From the NCBI RefSeq assembly GCF_000956475.1, contig NZ_JYJB01000007.1:310001-374000 (forward strand): 64,000 nucleotides of DNA, in the 5' to 3' direction. The position numbers and the translations under genes were made by a program. The notes beneath the pieces are model-generated. The model was not told the DNA's origin. It saw only the letters and a program-made list of their open reading frames with translations, and searched no databases. Origin of the DNA: Microbacterium hydrocarbonoxydans. GTDB lineage: Bacteria; Actinomycetota; Actinomycetes; Actinomycetales; Microbacteriaceae. Shown piece by piece: positions 41,219-51,449 of the stretch; positions within the stretch are counted from its first letter, which is position 1; each line of letters starts with the position of its first letter.

Positions 41219-41288
41219 GATTTCTGTATCCTCGAGTCAGCGCCGAGTCGCCGACGACCGGCTGAGCCCCTGCCCGAAAGGAACTCCC

Positions 41289-42587
41289 ATGACAGAGCTG
41301 TCATCGGCCGCGAATGCGGCCGCCGCCGGAACCACCGGCTTCAAGCTGCCCGGAACGACTCCCGCCAAGACGCCGCGCGGCTACACTCCGGGTCTCGCGG
41401 CCGTGAACTTCGGCGTCTACCTCGCCCTGCTCACCCCGGTCATGGTCTCGATGGCCTTCAAGGTCCAGCACATCGATCCCGCGAACACCGAGGGCAGCCT
41501 GGGACTCGTGATGGGTGTCGGCGCGGCGTTCGCGCTCATCGCGAACCCGCTCGTCGGGCGGCTCTCCGACCGCACCACCTCGCGGTGGGGGATGCGGCGG
41601 CCGTGGATCCTCGGCGGCGCGATCGTCGGCCTGGGCGGATTCGCCCTGATCGGCGCCGCATCCTCGGTCTGGATGGTCCTGCTCGCGTGGTGCCTCGTGC
41701 AGACCTCGATGAACGCCGTCCTCGCGGCCGCGAACGCCACGCTGCCCGATCAGGTGCCGGTCTCGAGTCGTGGAAAGGTCTCCGGCCTGGTCGGAATCAC
41801 GACGCCTATCGGAATCCTCGCCGGCAGCTTCCTGGTGAACTTCCTCCCCGGCGACTTCGAGCGCTTCGTCGTCCCCGGCGTGATCAGCCTGATCCTGGCG
41901 ATCCTCTTCGTCGCGATCCTCAAGGACCGCGTGCTCACCGAGAAGCCGGCCGAGAAGTTCACGATCGGCATGTTCTTCGGCTCGTTCGTCTTCAACCCCC
42001 GCACGCACCCCGACTTCGGCTGGACCTGGCTGACGAAGTTCCTGGTGATGTTCGGCTACGCCGGCATCGCAACCTTCCTCCCGCTCTACCTCGTCACCAA
42101 GTTCGGCCTCGACGAGGAATCGGCGATCGGCGTCATCCTCGCCGCGAATCTGGCCTCGATGGCTGCCATGGCGATCTCGTCGCCGCTCGGCGGCTTCCTC
42201 TCCGACAAGCTCGGCAAGCGCCGTCCTTTCGTCGCGATCGCAGGCGTCATCATGGTCGTCGGACTCGTGATCCTCGCCGTGGCCCCCAGCATCCTGGTCG
42301 TGATCATCGGCCAGGCCGTCATCGGACTCGGCGCCGGCTCGTTCTTCTCGGTCGACCTCGCCCTCGCCACCGAGGTGCTGCCCAACCCCGATGACGTCGC
42401 GAAGGATCTCGGGGTGCTGAACATCGCCAACGCGCTGCCGCAGTCGATCGCCCCCGCCGTGGCCCCCGCGATCATCGCGCTGGGCGCGGCCACGCCGCTC
42501 GGCGGCTACGCCACCTGGTACCTGTTCGGAGCGCTGGTGGCGCTCGCGGGTGCCGTGCTCGTCTATCGCATCAAGGGAGTCAAGTGA
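41289..42587 (+). CDS. MFS transporter, probable glycoside uptake
   Basis: Major facilitator of 432 residues with 12 predicted helices. Motif A-like loops are NPLVGRLSDRTTSRWGMRRP (about residues 84-103) and SPLGGFLSDKLGKRRPF; the RWGMRRPW element is typical of the sugar:cation symporters and SLC45-like carriers. The ATG at 41289 follows AAGGA. Its stop overlaps the GH3 glucosidase start (TGATG), so uptake and hydrolysis are coupled: a glycoside is probably imported and cleaved in the cytoplasm, under control of the TetR-TetR protein. Confidence 0.88.
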   Translation: MTELSSAANAAAAGTTGFKLPGTTPAKTPRGYTPGLAAVNFGVYLALLTPVMVSMAFKVQHIDPANTEGSLGLVMGVGAAFALIANPLVGRLSDRTTSRWGMRRPWILGGAIVGLGGFALIGAASSVWMVLLAWCLVQTSMNAVLAAANATLPDQVPVSSRGKVSGLVGITTPIGILAGSFLVNFLPGDFERFVVPGVISLILAILFVAILKDRVLTEKPAEKFTIGMFFGSFVFNPRTHPDFGWTWLTKFLVMFGYAGIATFLPLYLVTKFGLDEESAIGVILAANLASMAAMAISSPLGGFLSDKLGKRRPFVAIAGVIMVVGLVILAVAPSILVVIIGQAVIGLGAGSFFSVDLALATEVLPNPDDVAKDLGVLNIANALPQSIAPAVAPAIIALGAATPLGGYATWYLFGALVALAGAVLVYRIKGVK

Positions 42588-44347
42588 TGACCGAACCGAC
42601 CGAACGCCCCTGGCTGAACGCCGAGCTGCCCGTCGAGGAGCGCGTCGAGCTGTTGCTCGGCGAGATGACGCTCGAGGAGAAGGCCGGGCTCTTCTTCCAG
42701 ACCATGATCGTGATGGGCGAGGGCGGCGAGCTCTCCGAGGGCGATTCGGCCTTCGGCATCCCCTCGAACCGCGAGTACGTGGTCGAGCGCCACATGAACC
42801 ACTTCAATCTGCTCGGGGTCGCACCGAAGGCGAGCGACATCGCGGCCTGGCACAACAAGCTGCAGGAGCTCGCGGCGTCCACCCGCCTCGGCATCCCGGT
42901 GTCGATCTCGACCGACCCCCGCCACTCGTTCAGCGACAACCCCGGCGCGACCATGTTCGCCGGGCCCTTCTCGCAGTGGCCCGAGCCCCTGGGGCTCGCG
43001 GCGACCCGCGACGCAGAGCTCGTCGAGCGCTTCGGCGACATCGCGCGCCAGGAGTACACCGCCGTCGGCATCCGCGTCGCCCTGCACCCGCAGGTCGACC
43101 TCGCCACGGAGCCGCGCTGGGCGCGTCAGCTGCAGACGTTCGGCGAGGATGCCGCGCTCGCCGGCGAACTGGGAGCCGCCTACGTGCGAGGTTTCCAGGG
43201 GGCGTCGTTCGGACCCGGCTCCGTCTCCACGATGACCAAGCACTTCCCCGGGGGCGGTCCGCAGAAGGATGGCGAGGACCCGCATTTCGACTATGGCCGC
43301 GAGCAGGTCTACCCCGGCGACAACTTCGAGCATCACCTGCTTCCCTTCGAAGATATCTTCGCCGCGGGTGGCCGCCAGATCATGCCCTATTACGGCATGC
43401 CGGTCGGCACGCAGTACGAGGAGGTCGGGTTCGGATTCAACAAGGACGTGCTCACCGGGCTGCTGCGTGAGCGCTTCGGATTCGACGGCATCGTGTGCAC
43501 CGACTGGGGGCTCGTGACCGACCAGCCGATCATGGGCGCGGACTTCGCGGCACGCGCATGGGGAGTCGAGCACCTCACGCCCGCCGAACGGATGGTGAAG
43601 ATCCTCGACGCGGGCGCAGACCAGTTCGGCGGCGAGAGCGAGACCGCCATGCTCATCGAGCTGGTGCGGTCGGGCGAGGTGTCCGAGGAGCGCCTCGACG
43701 TCTCGGCACGGCGCCTGCTGCGCGAGAAGTTCGCGCTCGGGCTGTTCGAGAACCCCTACGTCGACGTGGCGGCGGCTGATGCGATCGTTGGCTCGGCGGA
43801 GTTCCGCGCGGCAGGCGAGCAGGCCCAGCGCGCATCGATCGCGGTGCTGTCGAATGACGGTGTGCTGCCGCTGCGTGCAGGGCTCAAGCTGTACGTCGAG
43901 GGCATCGATTCCGAGGTCGCCGCTCGATACGGGGAGGTGGTGGCGACTCCGCAGGAGGCGGATGCTGCGATCCTGCGTCTGCAGGCCCCCTATGAGCAGC
44001 GCGCGACGATGTTCGAGAACTTCTTCCACGCGGGCTCTCTCGACTTCCCTGAAGAGGTCGTCGCCCACGTCGCAGAGGTTGCAGCATCCGTCCCGACTGT
44101 CGTAGATATGTTCCTCGACCGACCTGCCGTTCTCGGCCCGCTCGTCGACCGCGCGAGCGCGGTCGTCGCGAACTGGGGTGCGAACGCCGGCGCTCTGCTC
44201 GACGTGCTCACGGGGCAGGCATCCGCGACCGGCAAGCTGCCGTTCGACGTGCCGCGCTCGATGGCCGCGGTCGAAGCCTCGCGTGCCGATGTGCCCTTCG
44301 ACACCGCCGATCCGCTCTTCCGCTTCGGGCACGGGCTGTCTCTGTAA
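42587..44347 (+). CDS. Glycoside hydrolase family 3 beta-glycosidase
   Basis: Retaining glycosidase of 586 residues with no signal peptide, hence cytoplasmic. It has the GH3 N-terminal barrel (MTLEEKAGLFFQ, about residues 24-35; MTKHFPGGGPQKDGEDPHFD, about 217-236, substrate-site Lys-His) with the nucleophile Asp in GIVCTDWGL (about 300-308), and the C-terminal sandwich with ASIAVLSNDGVLPL and the final FRFGHGLSL. The specific sugar (beta-glucoside or xyloside) is not determinable. ATG 42587 overlaps the MFS stop; a GTG one codon upstream is possible. Last gene of the operon. Confidence 0.92.
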   Translation: MTEPTERPWLNAELPVEERVELLLGEMTLEEKAGLFFQTMIVMGEGGELSEGDSAFGIPSNREYVVERHMNHFNLLGVAPKASDIAAWHNKLQELAASTRLGIPVSISTDPRHSFSDNPGATMFAGPFSQWPEPLGLAATRDAELVERFGDIARQEYTAVGIRVALHPQVDLATEPRWARQLQTFGEDAALAGELGAAYVRGFQGASFGPGSVSTMTKHFPGGGPQKDGEDPHFDYGREQVYPGDNFEHHLLPFEDIFAAGGRQIMPYYGMPVGTQYEEVGFGFNKDVLTGLLRERFGFDGIVCTDWGLVTDQPIMGADFAARAWGVEHLTPAERMVKILDAGADQFGGESETAMLIELVRSGEVSEERLDVSARRLLREKFALGLFENPYVDVAAADAIVGSAEFRAAGEQAQRASIAVLSNDGVLPLRAGLKLYVEGIDSEVAARYGEVVATPQEADAAILRLQAPYEQRATMFENFFHAGSLDFPEEVVAHVAEVAASVPTVVDMFLDRPAVLGPLVDRASAVVANWGANAGALLDVLTGQASATGKLPFDVPRSMAAVEASRADVPFDTADPLFRFGHGLSL

Positions 44348-44359
44348 GCGCGGGAACGC

Positions 44360-44390
44360 GAATCGCCCCACGGCTTACGTGGGGCGATTC
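44360..44390 (+). terminator. Terminator of the MFS/GH3 operon
   Basis: GAATCGCCCCACG (44360-44372) pairs perfectly with CGTGGGGCGATTC (44378-44390) around a 5-base loop, 12 bp after the GH3 stop. Confidence 0.85.
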
Positions 44391-44393
44391 TGC

Positions 44394-44445
44394 GTGCGGG
44401 CGAGCATGAGCGAAAACACGTGCGGGCGAGCATTCGCGAAAACAT
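44394..44445. repeat. Tandem pair of 26-bp direct repeats
   Basis: Units 44394-44419 and 44420-44445 share GTGCGGGCGAGCAT and CGAAAACA, differing at about three bases. They lie between the GH3 terminator and the promoter of the giant surface protein gene. The rest of this 290-bp gap shows only that promoter. Confidence 0.75.
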
Positions 44446-44520
44446 CTGTCAGCGCGGGTTTTCCAATACTTCGGAACACCGCTTTCCTGGATGTTCGCCG
44501 ATATATCTGAATGTTGCCTC

Positions 44521-44549
44521 TTGACGCGCTCTCAGGGTGCGCTCAGACT
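44521..44549 (+). promoter_or_regulatory. Probable promoter of the giant surface protein gene
   Basis: -35 TTGACG (44521-44526) and -10 CAGACT (44544-44549), spacing 17 bp. They lie about 90 bp before the start codon at 44639. Confidence 0.45.
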
Positions 44550-44638
44550 CCCTCGTAAGGGAGGGATCCCGTCAGCGACATCGCTGGCTCCTGGGGGGGA
44601 GCTCGCCTCATGCGTAATCGGATGAGGAGGGAATGTTC

Positions 44639-47600
44639 ATGCGTGAACATCAAGGAAGCGTCGACCGGAGAAGGGCAGGGCGGCTTCGGCTGCCGCAACT
44701 CGTCTCCGGTGTGGCCTTCGGCATCGTAGGAGTACTGTTCGCGTCGAGCGCCGCCTCCGCGGCAGGACTCGACACCTATCCGACCGACCCGACGGAGGCT
44801 GAGGCCAGCATCGCGGAGGTCGTTCTCGGCGGCTCGGACGTGCTCGCCCTTGCAGATTCGCACGCCGGATCGACCAGCGCTCCTGGGCCGGTGCGCAAGC
44901 CGTTCGCAGGTTCGATCCTCGGCGGCGAGATCGTCGACTTCGGCCCCGGCATCAGCATTCCCCTCGACCAGTTCATCGACTTCGGGCAGGCGGGGGTCCT
45001 GCTCAGCGAGTCGACCGCAACCGACGCGCGCAACGGCCAGGGCATCTCCGGCATCGCAGGCGGCGACGGCGGACTCACCCTCGACGGAGCGGATGCCGAC
45101 TTCGGCACTGCAGACATCGATCTGCTGTCGCTGTTCAGCGCGGCGGGAGTCGACGGCGTGACCGATCTCGCGATCGATCGGGCCGACTTCTCATTCGGTC
45201 TGGGTGGTGCCTGGGCGCAGGCCATCGACGGCGTCCTGCAGGACCCCGATGGCGTCGGCGGGCTCGGCCAGTACCGGGTCGGCGACGCGAAGATCGTCAT
45301 CCACTCGCCCGTGATCGAGCAGGCGGCAGCCGGCGTGAGCACCGCGACCGGCACCCTCGAGCAGAACGTGGTGAGCCTCGTCAACACGACGCTCGGTCTC
45401 GGCGCTCTGCTTCCGGGCATGACGGTCAACACGACGGTCCAGACGACTCTGACCCAGGACGTGCTCAACGCGGTCGTGCTCTCACCCATCTCGACGGACG
45501 ACGGACTCGCGACGATCGACATCGGCGCTGGAACGATCACGATCGACGTCGGCCGCCTCGGCGGCAACGACGACGGCGTGATCCCGAACCGCCCGATCGG
45601 CATCAACAACCAGGACCCGAACACCGAGCTGATCGACAGCACGACGTACCCGTTCATCGCATCGAGCGTCCACGACGTCATCGAGAAGGTGCTCGAGGTC
45701 GCGACGGACGCTGCGGTCAACTCGCTGAAGGCGATGAAGATCAACGTCGCGGTCACGGCGGCCACCGGCACCACGGCCGGATGGACCATGGACCTCACGG
45801 GCGCCATCACCAACCCGTTCTGCACCCCGGCCGCGTTCGACTTCGTCACCTGCCCGCTGGTCGCCACGGCGCGTGCCGCAGCCGGCGTCGCAGCGGCGAC
45901 GCTCGGCCCGATCATCGCCGACGGCAACAACCCTCTGTACGACGCGTTCACGCTGATCAAGACCGACCTCATCACGGTGCCGGTCAGGGCCGCGGTCGAT
46001 CCGTTCCTGGATCTGATCGCGAACAACGTGTTCTCGGCGCAGTTGAACCACCAGGTCACCGAGACCTGTACGCCAGCAGGAGGCGGGACCCCGCTCACCT
46101 CGGGTCTTGAAGTCTCGGCACTCAGCATCGGCGTCGTGGGAGGCCTCGCTCGGTTCAACGTCGGCAACGCCGGCGTCCGCACCGACGCCTGCAACCTCGC
46201 CGCACCGGCTCTGACGGCGACGTCCCCGGCTCCGGCCGGCGGCTCGACGACGCTGACCTCGTGCGGCTGGGCGCCGAACGCGGCGATCTCGTTCCAGCTG
46301 ACGAATGCCGCTGGCGCGGTCGGCACCCCGCTGTCCGCGACCGCCGACGCCACCGGCTGCATCCCGGCCGCCACCGCCCTGCCGATCCCGGCAGACGCGA
46401 CCGCCGGTGACTACACGGTCGTCGGAACGGGCCCGGGCGGCGTCCAGGTGACCGCTCCGGTGACCGTCTACGCGCCGACGCTCGATGCGCAGTCCCCGGT
46501 CGCACCGGGTGACTGCACGGCGATCACCTCGGGCGGCTGGCTGCCGAACACCCCCGTCACCCTGCAGCTGCAGGACTCGACCGGCACGGCCGTGGGTGCT
46601 CCCCTGCCTGTGACCTCCGACGCGACGGGCAACCTTCCCGCGGGCACCTGCCTGACCATCCCGGCGGGCACGCCCGAGGGTGACTACACGGTCGTCGGCA
46701 CCGACGCGAACGGCGCCGAGATCACCGACACGGTCACGGTCGAGATCGGGGCTCTCACTCCGACCCTCTCGGTCACGTCTCCGGCTCCCGCCGGCGGCGA
46801 GACCACGGTGACCTCCACCGGCTGGAACCCGAGCTCCTCGGTCTCCTTCCAGCTGACCGACCCGGCCGGTGACCCGGTCGGCGCTCCGGTGCCGGTCATG
46901 ACCGACGCCGACGGCGACGTCCCCACGGGCACCACGGTTCCCGTTCCTGCCGGCTCGCCGGCAGGCGACTACACGGTCGTGGGCACGGACGTCGATGGCA
47001 ACAACGCGACGGCTCCGCTCGCGGTCTACGCTCCGACGCTCGACGCGCAGTCCCCGGTCGCACCCGGCGCCTGCACGGCGATCACCTCGAGCGGCTGGCT
47101 CCCGAACTCGCCGGTCTCCTTCCAGCTGACCGACGGCGGCGGTACGGCCATCGGCGCGGCCCTGCCCGTGACGACGGATGCTGCGGGCGTCGTGCCGGCA
47201 GGCACCTGCCTCACGATCCCGGCAGGAACGCCTGACGGCGACTACCAGGTCGTCGGCTCCGACGCCAACGGCGCGGAGGTCACCGACGCGGTGACCGTCG
47301 CGGCTGACGCGCTCACGCCGACTCTGACGGTCACGTCTCCGGTTCCCGCCGGCGGCACCACCACGGTGACGTCCGACGGGTGGAACCCGGCATCGCTGGT
47401 CACCCTGCAGCTGCAGGCTCCTGACGGCTCCGACGTCGGCACCCCGGCGGATGTCACCACTGACGCCGCCGGTGCGGTTCCGGCAGGCACGACGCTGACG
47501 GTTCCGGACGGATCCCCGGCCGGTGACTACACGGTCGTCGGCACCGACACAGACGGCAACAACGCTTCGGCGCCGCTCGCCGTCTACGCACCGGTGCTCA

Positions 47601-50600
47601 CGGCATCCTCCCCGGTCCCGGCCGGCGGCTCGACGACGGTGACGTCGTCCGGCTGGCTGCCGAACTCCGCAGTGGAGCTGCAGTTCACCGACGGCGACGG
47701 CAACCCCGTCGGCGCTCCGGTGCCCGTCACCACCGACACCACGGGTGCAGTGCCTCCCGGTACGACGATCCCGGTTCCGCTGACGACCACCCCCGGCACC
47801 GACTACTCGGTCGTGGGCGCCGACGCCGCAGGCGCCGAGGCCACCGCTCCGGTCGAGGTGACCGCCGCGGTGATCAGCCCGACGCTCACGGCGACGTCTC
47901 CGGTTCCGGCCGGCGGCTCCACCACCGTGACCTCGGGTGGCTGGGTTCCCGGTTCGCAGGTGAGCCTGCAGCTGCAGGACCCTGCGGGTGCGGATGTGGG
48001 TGCTCCGGTGCCCGTGATGACCGATGGCGATGGCGACATCCCCACCGGCAGCACGGTTCCGGTTCCCGCTGACGCGGTGGGCGGCGACTACACGGTCGTG
48101 GGCACCGACCTGGCAGGCAACGAGGCATCCGCCCCGGTGACGGTGTACGCGCCGGTCATCGACGCGGCGTCTCCGGTTCCGGCCGGCGGCACCACCGCGG
48201 TCACGTCGTCGGGCTGGCAGCCGAACTCGCCTGTGGCTCTGCAGCTGACGGACGGCGCTGGCGCGCCGCTCGGGGCTCCGGTGAACGTGGTCGCAGACGG
48301 CATGGGTGTGATCCCGGCGGGCACGACCGTTCCGGTCCCGGCGGGCACGACGCCCGGCACGGACTACGCGGTCGACGCGACCGACGGCACGGTGACGGTG
48401 TCCGACACCGTCGAGGTGACGGCGGCGGGCATCAACCCGACGATCGCGGCGACGTCTCCGGTTCCGGCCGGCGGTGAGACCACGGTGACGTCCGACGGCT
48501 GGAACCCGAACGCCCCGGTCACGCTTCAGCTGACCGACGGCGCCGGCGCTCCGGTGGGCGACCCGATCCCGGTCACGACCGACGGCACGGGCTCGTTCCC
48601 GGTCGACACCACGGTTCCGGTTCCGGCTGACGCCGCGGCGGGCCCCTACACGGTGGTCGCCACGGATGCAGACGACGTCGAGATCTCGGCCCCGCTCGCC
48701 GTCTACGCTCCGACGCTGGACGCGGAGTCTCCTGTGGCTCCCGGCTACTGCTCGCTCGTCACGTCGGGCGGCTGGCTGCCGAACTCGCAGGTCACGCTGC
48801 AGCTGAGGGATGCTGACGGAAACCCCGTCGGCGCGCCGGTGACGGTGACGACGGATGCCGCAGGCAACGTCCCCGCCGACACCTGCGTCCCGATCCCCGC
48901 TGACGCCGAGCCCGGCGACTACGAGATCGTCGGAACGGACGACAACGGCGCGGAGATCACCGATCCCGTGACGGTCGACCCGACGGCGATCGACCCGACG
49001 ATCACGGCGACGTCTCCGGTTGCGGCCGGTGGCGAGACCACGGTCACCTCCGCCGGCTGGGTGCCCGCGACCACGGTGAGCCTCCAGCTCACCGATGGCG
49101 CAGACGCTCCCGTGGGCGCCCCGGTCGACGTCACGACCGGCGCGGACGGCAGCGTCCCGGCCGACACGACAGTGCCGGTGCCGCTGACGGCGGCACCAGG
49201 CGCCGACTACTCGGTGGTCGCGACGGATGAGAACGGCATGGAGGTCTCGGCACCGCTCGAGGTCACCGCGGCGGTTCTCACCCCGACGATGTCGGCGACC
49301 TCTCCGGCTCCGGCCGGCGGCGAGACCGTCATCACCTCCACAGGCTGGGTTCCGGCATCCGATGTCACCCTCCAGCTGAAGAGCGGCGGCACCCCCGTCG
49401 GTGACCCGGTGCCCGTCACCGTCGACGCCACGGGTGCTCTTCCGACCGGCACCGCGGTGCCGATCCCGGATGACGCGACCGCCGGCGACTACACGGTCGA
49501 TGCCCTGGACGAGTTCGGCAACGTGGCATCCGCCCCGCTGGCGGTCTACGCTCCGGTGCTCTCCGCCACCTCTCCGGTCACCGCCGGCGGCACCACCACG
49601 GTGACGTCGACGGGCTGGCTGCCCAACTCGGCTGTGACTCTGCAGCTGACGGACGGCGCCGGCGCCCCGGTGGGCGCTCCGGTGGATGTCACCGCCGACG
49701 GCACGGGTGCGATCCCGGCCGCCACCACGCTGACCGTCCCGGCCGGCACCCCGGCGGGAACGGACTACGAGGTGATCGGCACCGACGCGAACGAGGCGCA
49801 GGCCTCCGACGTGATCGAGGTCGTGGCGGCCAACGCTCCGGTCCTGACCGCTTCGTCTCCGGTTCCTGCCGGCGGCGAGTCGGACATCGAGTCCGGCGGC
49901 TGGGAGCCGAACACCGAGGTCACGCTTCAGCTGACCGACGGGGACGGCAACCCGGTGGGCGACCCGGTGGTCGTGACGACGGACGGCGACGGCAACGTCC
50001 CCGACGGCACCACGGTCCCGGTTCCGGCCGACGCCACGGCGGGCGACTACACGATCGTGGGAACGGATGGTGACACGGTGGTCTCGGCCCCGCTCGCCAT
50101 CTACGCCCCGACGATCAGCGCGACCTCTCCGGTCACGGCGGGCGGCGCGACGACGGTGACGTCGGCGGGCTGGCAGCCGAACTCGGCGGTGTCGCTGCAG
50201 CTGACCGACGGCGGCGGAGCGCCTGTGGGCGCCCCGGTGGACGTGACGACGGACGGCACGGGTGCGATTCCCGCGGCCACCACCGTCCCCGTTCCCGCTG
50301 ACGCAGTCGCAGGCGCCTACTCGGTGGTCGGCACGGACGAGAACGGCGCGGAGGTCTCGGCACCGGTCGAGGTCGAGGCGGCGGGCACCGCTCCGACGCT
50401 GACGGCGACGTCTCCGGTTCCGGCCGGCGGCACGTCGACGGTGACCTCCAGCGGCTGGGACCCGACCGAGTCCGTGAGCATCCAGCTCACGAACCCGGCA
50501 GGCGACCCGGTCGGTGCTCCGGTGGAGGTGACCGCAGGCGGCGATGGCAGCATTCCCGCAGGCACCACCGTCCCGATCCCGGCTGACGCCACGGCGGGCA

Positions 50601-51361
50601 CGTACTCCATCGTCGGCACGGGTGAAGGTGACGACGAGGCATCCGCCCCGGTCGCCGTCTACGCTCCGCGACTGCTGGCCGTCTCTCCGGTTCCGGCCGG
50701 CGGAACGTCCGCGATCACGTCCGACGGCTGGGTGCCGAACTCCGAGATCACGCTGATGCTGCTCGACGACGGCGGAGACCCGGTGGGCGACCCCGTGGTC
50801 ACCGACGCTGACGGCGCAGGCGCCGTGCCTGCAGGAACCGCGGTTCCTGTTCCGGCATCTGCCACGCCCGGCGAGTACTCGATCACGGCCGCTGACACGA
50901 ACGGCGCCGAGCTCGAGGCCCCGCTGACGGTCGTAGCCGCGACCGCGGTCTGCATGAACCCGGCCATCACGGTCAACCCGACTTCGGCTACGGCCGGCTC
51001 CACGGTGACGGTGACGGGAACCGGCTTCGCAGCCGGCGGCACGGCGACCGTGCAGCTGTACGACGCGAGCGGCAAGGCCGTGCTGGCCTCGGCGCTCTCG
51101 GTTCCGGTCGGCGCGAACTGCGGCTTCACGGTCTCCGTGAAGATCCCCGCAGGAACCGCTCCTGGCACCTACAAGATCGTCGCGACGGACGGCGCCGGCA
51201 ACGCGGCATCCGTCAACCTGGCGATCACCTCCACCGGCGGCGGCCTGGCGACGACGGGTGGTGAGCCCGGGGTCTACGTGCCGCTGGCGATCATCCTCAT
51301 CGCGCTCGGCGCCTCGTTCGCCATCATGCGCCGACGCGGCGTGGTGACCGACCAGCTGTAA
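44639..51361 (+). CDS. Giant cell-wall protein with 17 Ig-like repeats and LAxTG anchor
   Basis: A wall protein of 2240 residues. After an Arg-rich signal peptide (about 1-40, ending SAASAA) comes a globular domain of about 430 residues (about 85-515) that shares its layout with the second giant protein (GGEIVDFGPGISIPLDQFID; VPGxxL-type blocks) and resembles the choice-of-anchor G type of actinobacterial N-terminal domains. Then about 17 Ig-like repeats of about 90 residues (520-2100; SPVPAGGxTTVTSxGWxPN, LQLTDGAGxPVGAPV, TAGDYTVVGTD), one divergent Ig domain, LATTGG (about 2203), a membrane helix and RRRGVVTDQL. ATG 44639 is favoured over 44633 because AGGAGG lies 8 bp upstream. Likely a stalk or adhesin projecting through the wall. 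Few lysines and cysteines are visible. Confidence 0.9.
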   Translation: MREHQGSVDRRRAGRLRLPQLVSGVAFGIVGVLFASSAASAAGLDTYPTDPTEAEASIAEVVLGGSDVLALADSHAGSTSAPGPVRKPFAGSILGGEIVDFGPGISIPLDQFIDFGQAGVLLSESTATDARNGQGISGIAGGDGGLTLDGADADFGTADIDLLSLFSAAGVDGVTDLAIDRADFSFGLGGAWAQAIDGVLQDPDGVGGLGQYRVGDAKIVIHSPVIEQAAAGVSTATGTLEQNVVSLVNTTLGLGALLPGMTVNTTVQTTLTQDVLNAVVLSPISTDDGLATIDIGAGTITIDVGRLGGNDDGVIPNRPIGINNQDPNTELIDSTTYPFIASSVHDVIEKVLEVATDAAVNSLKAMKINVAVTAATGTTAGWTMDLTGAITNPFCTPAAFDFVTCPLVATARAAAGVAAATLGPIIADGNNPLYDAFTLIKTDLITVPVRAAVDPFLDLIANNVFSAQLNHQVTETCTPAGGGTPLTSGLEVSALSIGVVGGLARFNVGNAGVRTDACNLAAPALTATSPAPAGGSTTLTSCGWAPNAAISFQLTNAAGAVGTPLSATADATGCIPAATALPIPADATAGDYTVVGTGPGGVQVTAPVTVYAPTLDAQSPVAPGDCTAITSGGWLPNTPVTLQLQDSTGTAVGAPLPVTSDATGNLPAGTCLTIPAGTPEGDYTVVGTDANGAEITDTVTVEIGALTPTLSVTSPAPAGGETTVTSTGWNPSSSVSFQLTDPAGDPVGAPVPVMTDADGDVPTGTTVPVPAGSPAGDYTVVGTDVDGNNATAPLAVYAPTLDAQSPVAPGACTAITSSGWLPNSPVSFQLTDGGGTAIGAALPVTTDAAGVVPAGTCLTIPAGTPDGDYQVVGSDANGAEVTDAVTVAADALTPTLTVTSPVPAGGTTTVTSDGWNPASLVTLQLQAPDGSDVGTPADVTTDAAGAVPAGTTLTVPDGSPAGDYTVVGTDTDGNNASAPLAVYAPVLTASSPVPAGGSTTVTSSGWLPNSAVELQFTDGDGNPVGAPVPVTTDTTGAVPPGTTIPVPLTTTPGTDYSVVGADAAGAEATAPVEVTAAVISPTLTATSPVPAGGSTTVTSGGWVPGSQVSLQLQDPAGADVGAPVPVMTDGDGDIPTGSTVPVPADAVGGDYTVVGTDLAGNEASAPVTVYAPVIDAASPVPAGGTTAVTSSGWQPNSPVALQLTDGAGAPLGAPVNVVADGMGVIPAGTTVPVPAGTTPGTDYAVDATDGTVTVSDTVEVTAAGINPTIAATSPVPAGGETTVTSDGWNPNAPVTLQLTDGAGAPVGDPIPVTTDGTGSFPVDTTVPVPADAAAGPYTVVATDADDVEISAPLAVYAPTLDAESPVAPGYCSLVTSGGWLPNSQVTLQLRDADGNPVGAPVTVTTDAAGNVPADTCVPIPADAEPGDYEIVGTDDNGAEITDPVTVDPTAIDPTITATSPVAAGGETTVTSAGWVPATTVSLQLTDGADAPVGAPVDVTTGADGSVPADTTVPVPLTAAPGADYSVVATDENGMEVSAPLEVTAAVLTPTMSATSPAPAGGETVITSTGWVPASDVTLQLKSGGTPVGDPVPVTVDATGALPTGTAVPIPDDATAGDYTVDALDEFGNVASAPLAVYAPVLSATSPVTAGGTTTVTSTGWLPNSAVTLQLTDGAGAPVGAPVDVTADGTGAIPAATTLTVPAGTPAGTDYEVIGTDANEAQASDVIEVVAANAPVLTASSPVPAGGESDIESGGWEPNTEVTLQLTDGDGNPVGDPVVVTTDGDGNVPDGTTVPVPADATAGDYTIVGTDGDTVVSAPLAIYAPTISATSPVTAGGATTVTSAGWQPNSAVSLQLTDGGGAPVGAPVDVTTDGTGAIPAATTVPVPADAVAGAYSVVGTDENGAEVSAPVEVEAAGTAPTLTATSPVPAGGTSTVTSSGWDPTESVSIQLTNPAGDPVGAPVEVTAGGDGSIPAGTTVPIPADATAGTYSIVGTGEGDDEASAPVAVYAPRLLAVSPVPAGGTSAITSDGWVPNSEITLMLLDDGGDPVGDPVVTDADGAGAVPAGTAVPVPASATPGEYSITAADTNGAELEAPLTVVAATAVCMNPAITVNPTSATAGSTVTVTGTGFAAGGTATVQLYDASGKAVLASALSVPVGANCGFTVSVKIPAGTAPGTYKIVATDGAGNAASVNLAITSTGGGLATTGGEPGVYVPLAIILIALGASFAIMRRRGVVTDQL

Positions 51362-51374
51362 CAGGAAGGAAAGG

Positions 51375-51407
51375 ATGGTGGCGGCCCGCTTGCCGGGTCG
51401 CCACCAT
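51375..51407 (+). terminator. Terminator of the giant surface protein gene
   Basis: ATGGTGGCGGCCCG (51375-51388) pairs with CGGGTCGCCACCAT (51394-51407), one G-T pair, and is followed by TTCTTT. The best intrinsic terminator of the window. Confidence 0.88.
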
Positions 51408-51449
51408 TCTTTGCGTACACATATATAGATGTCTGTCCGGGGGAGAGCG

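Noticed and set aside
44548..44563. Hairpin CTCCCT/AGGGAG as a leader regulatory element of the giant protein
   Set aside because: It overlaps the predicted -10 box, so it would be only partly transcribed. A shared leader structure with the second surface gene is not supported.
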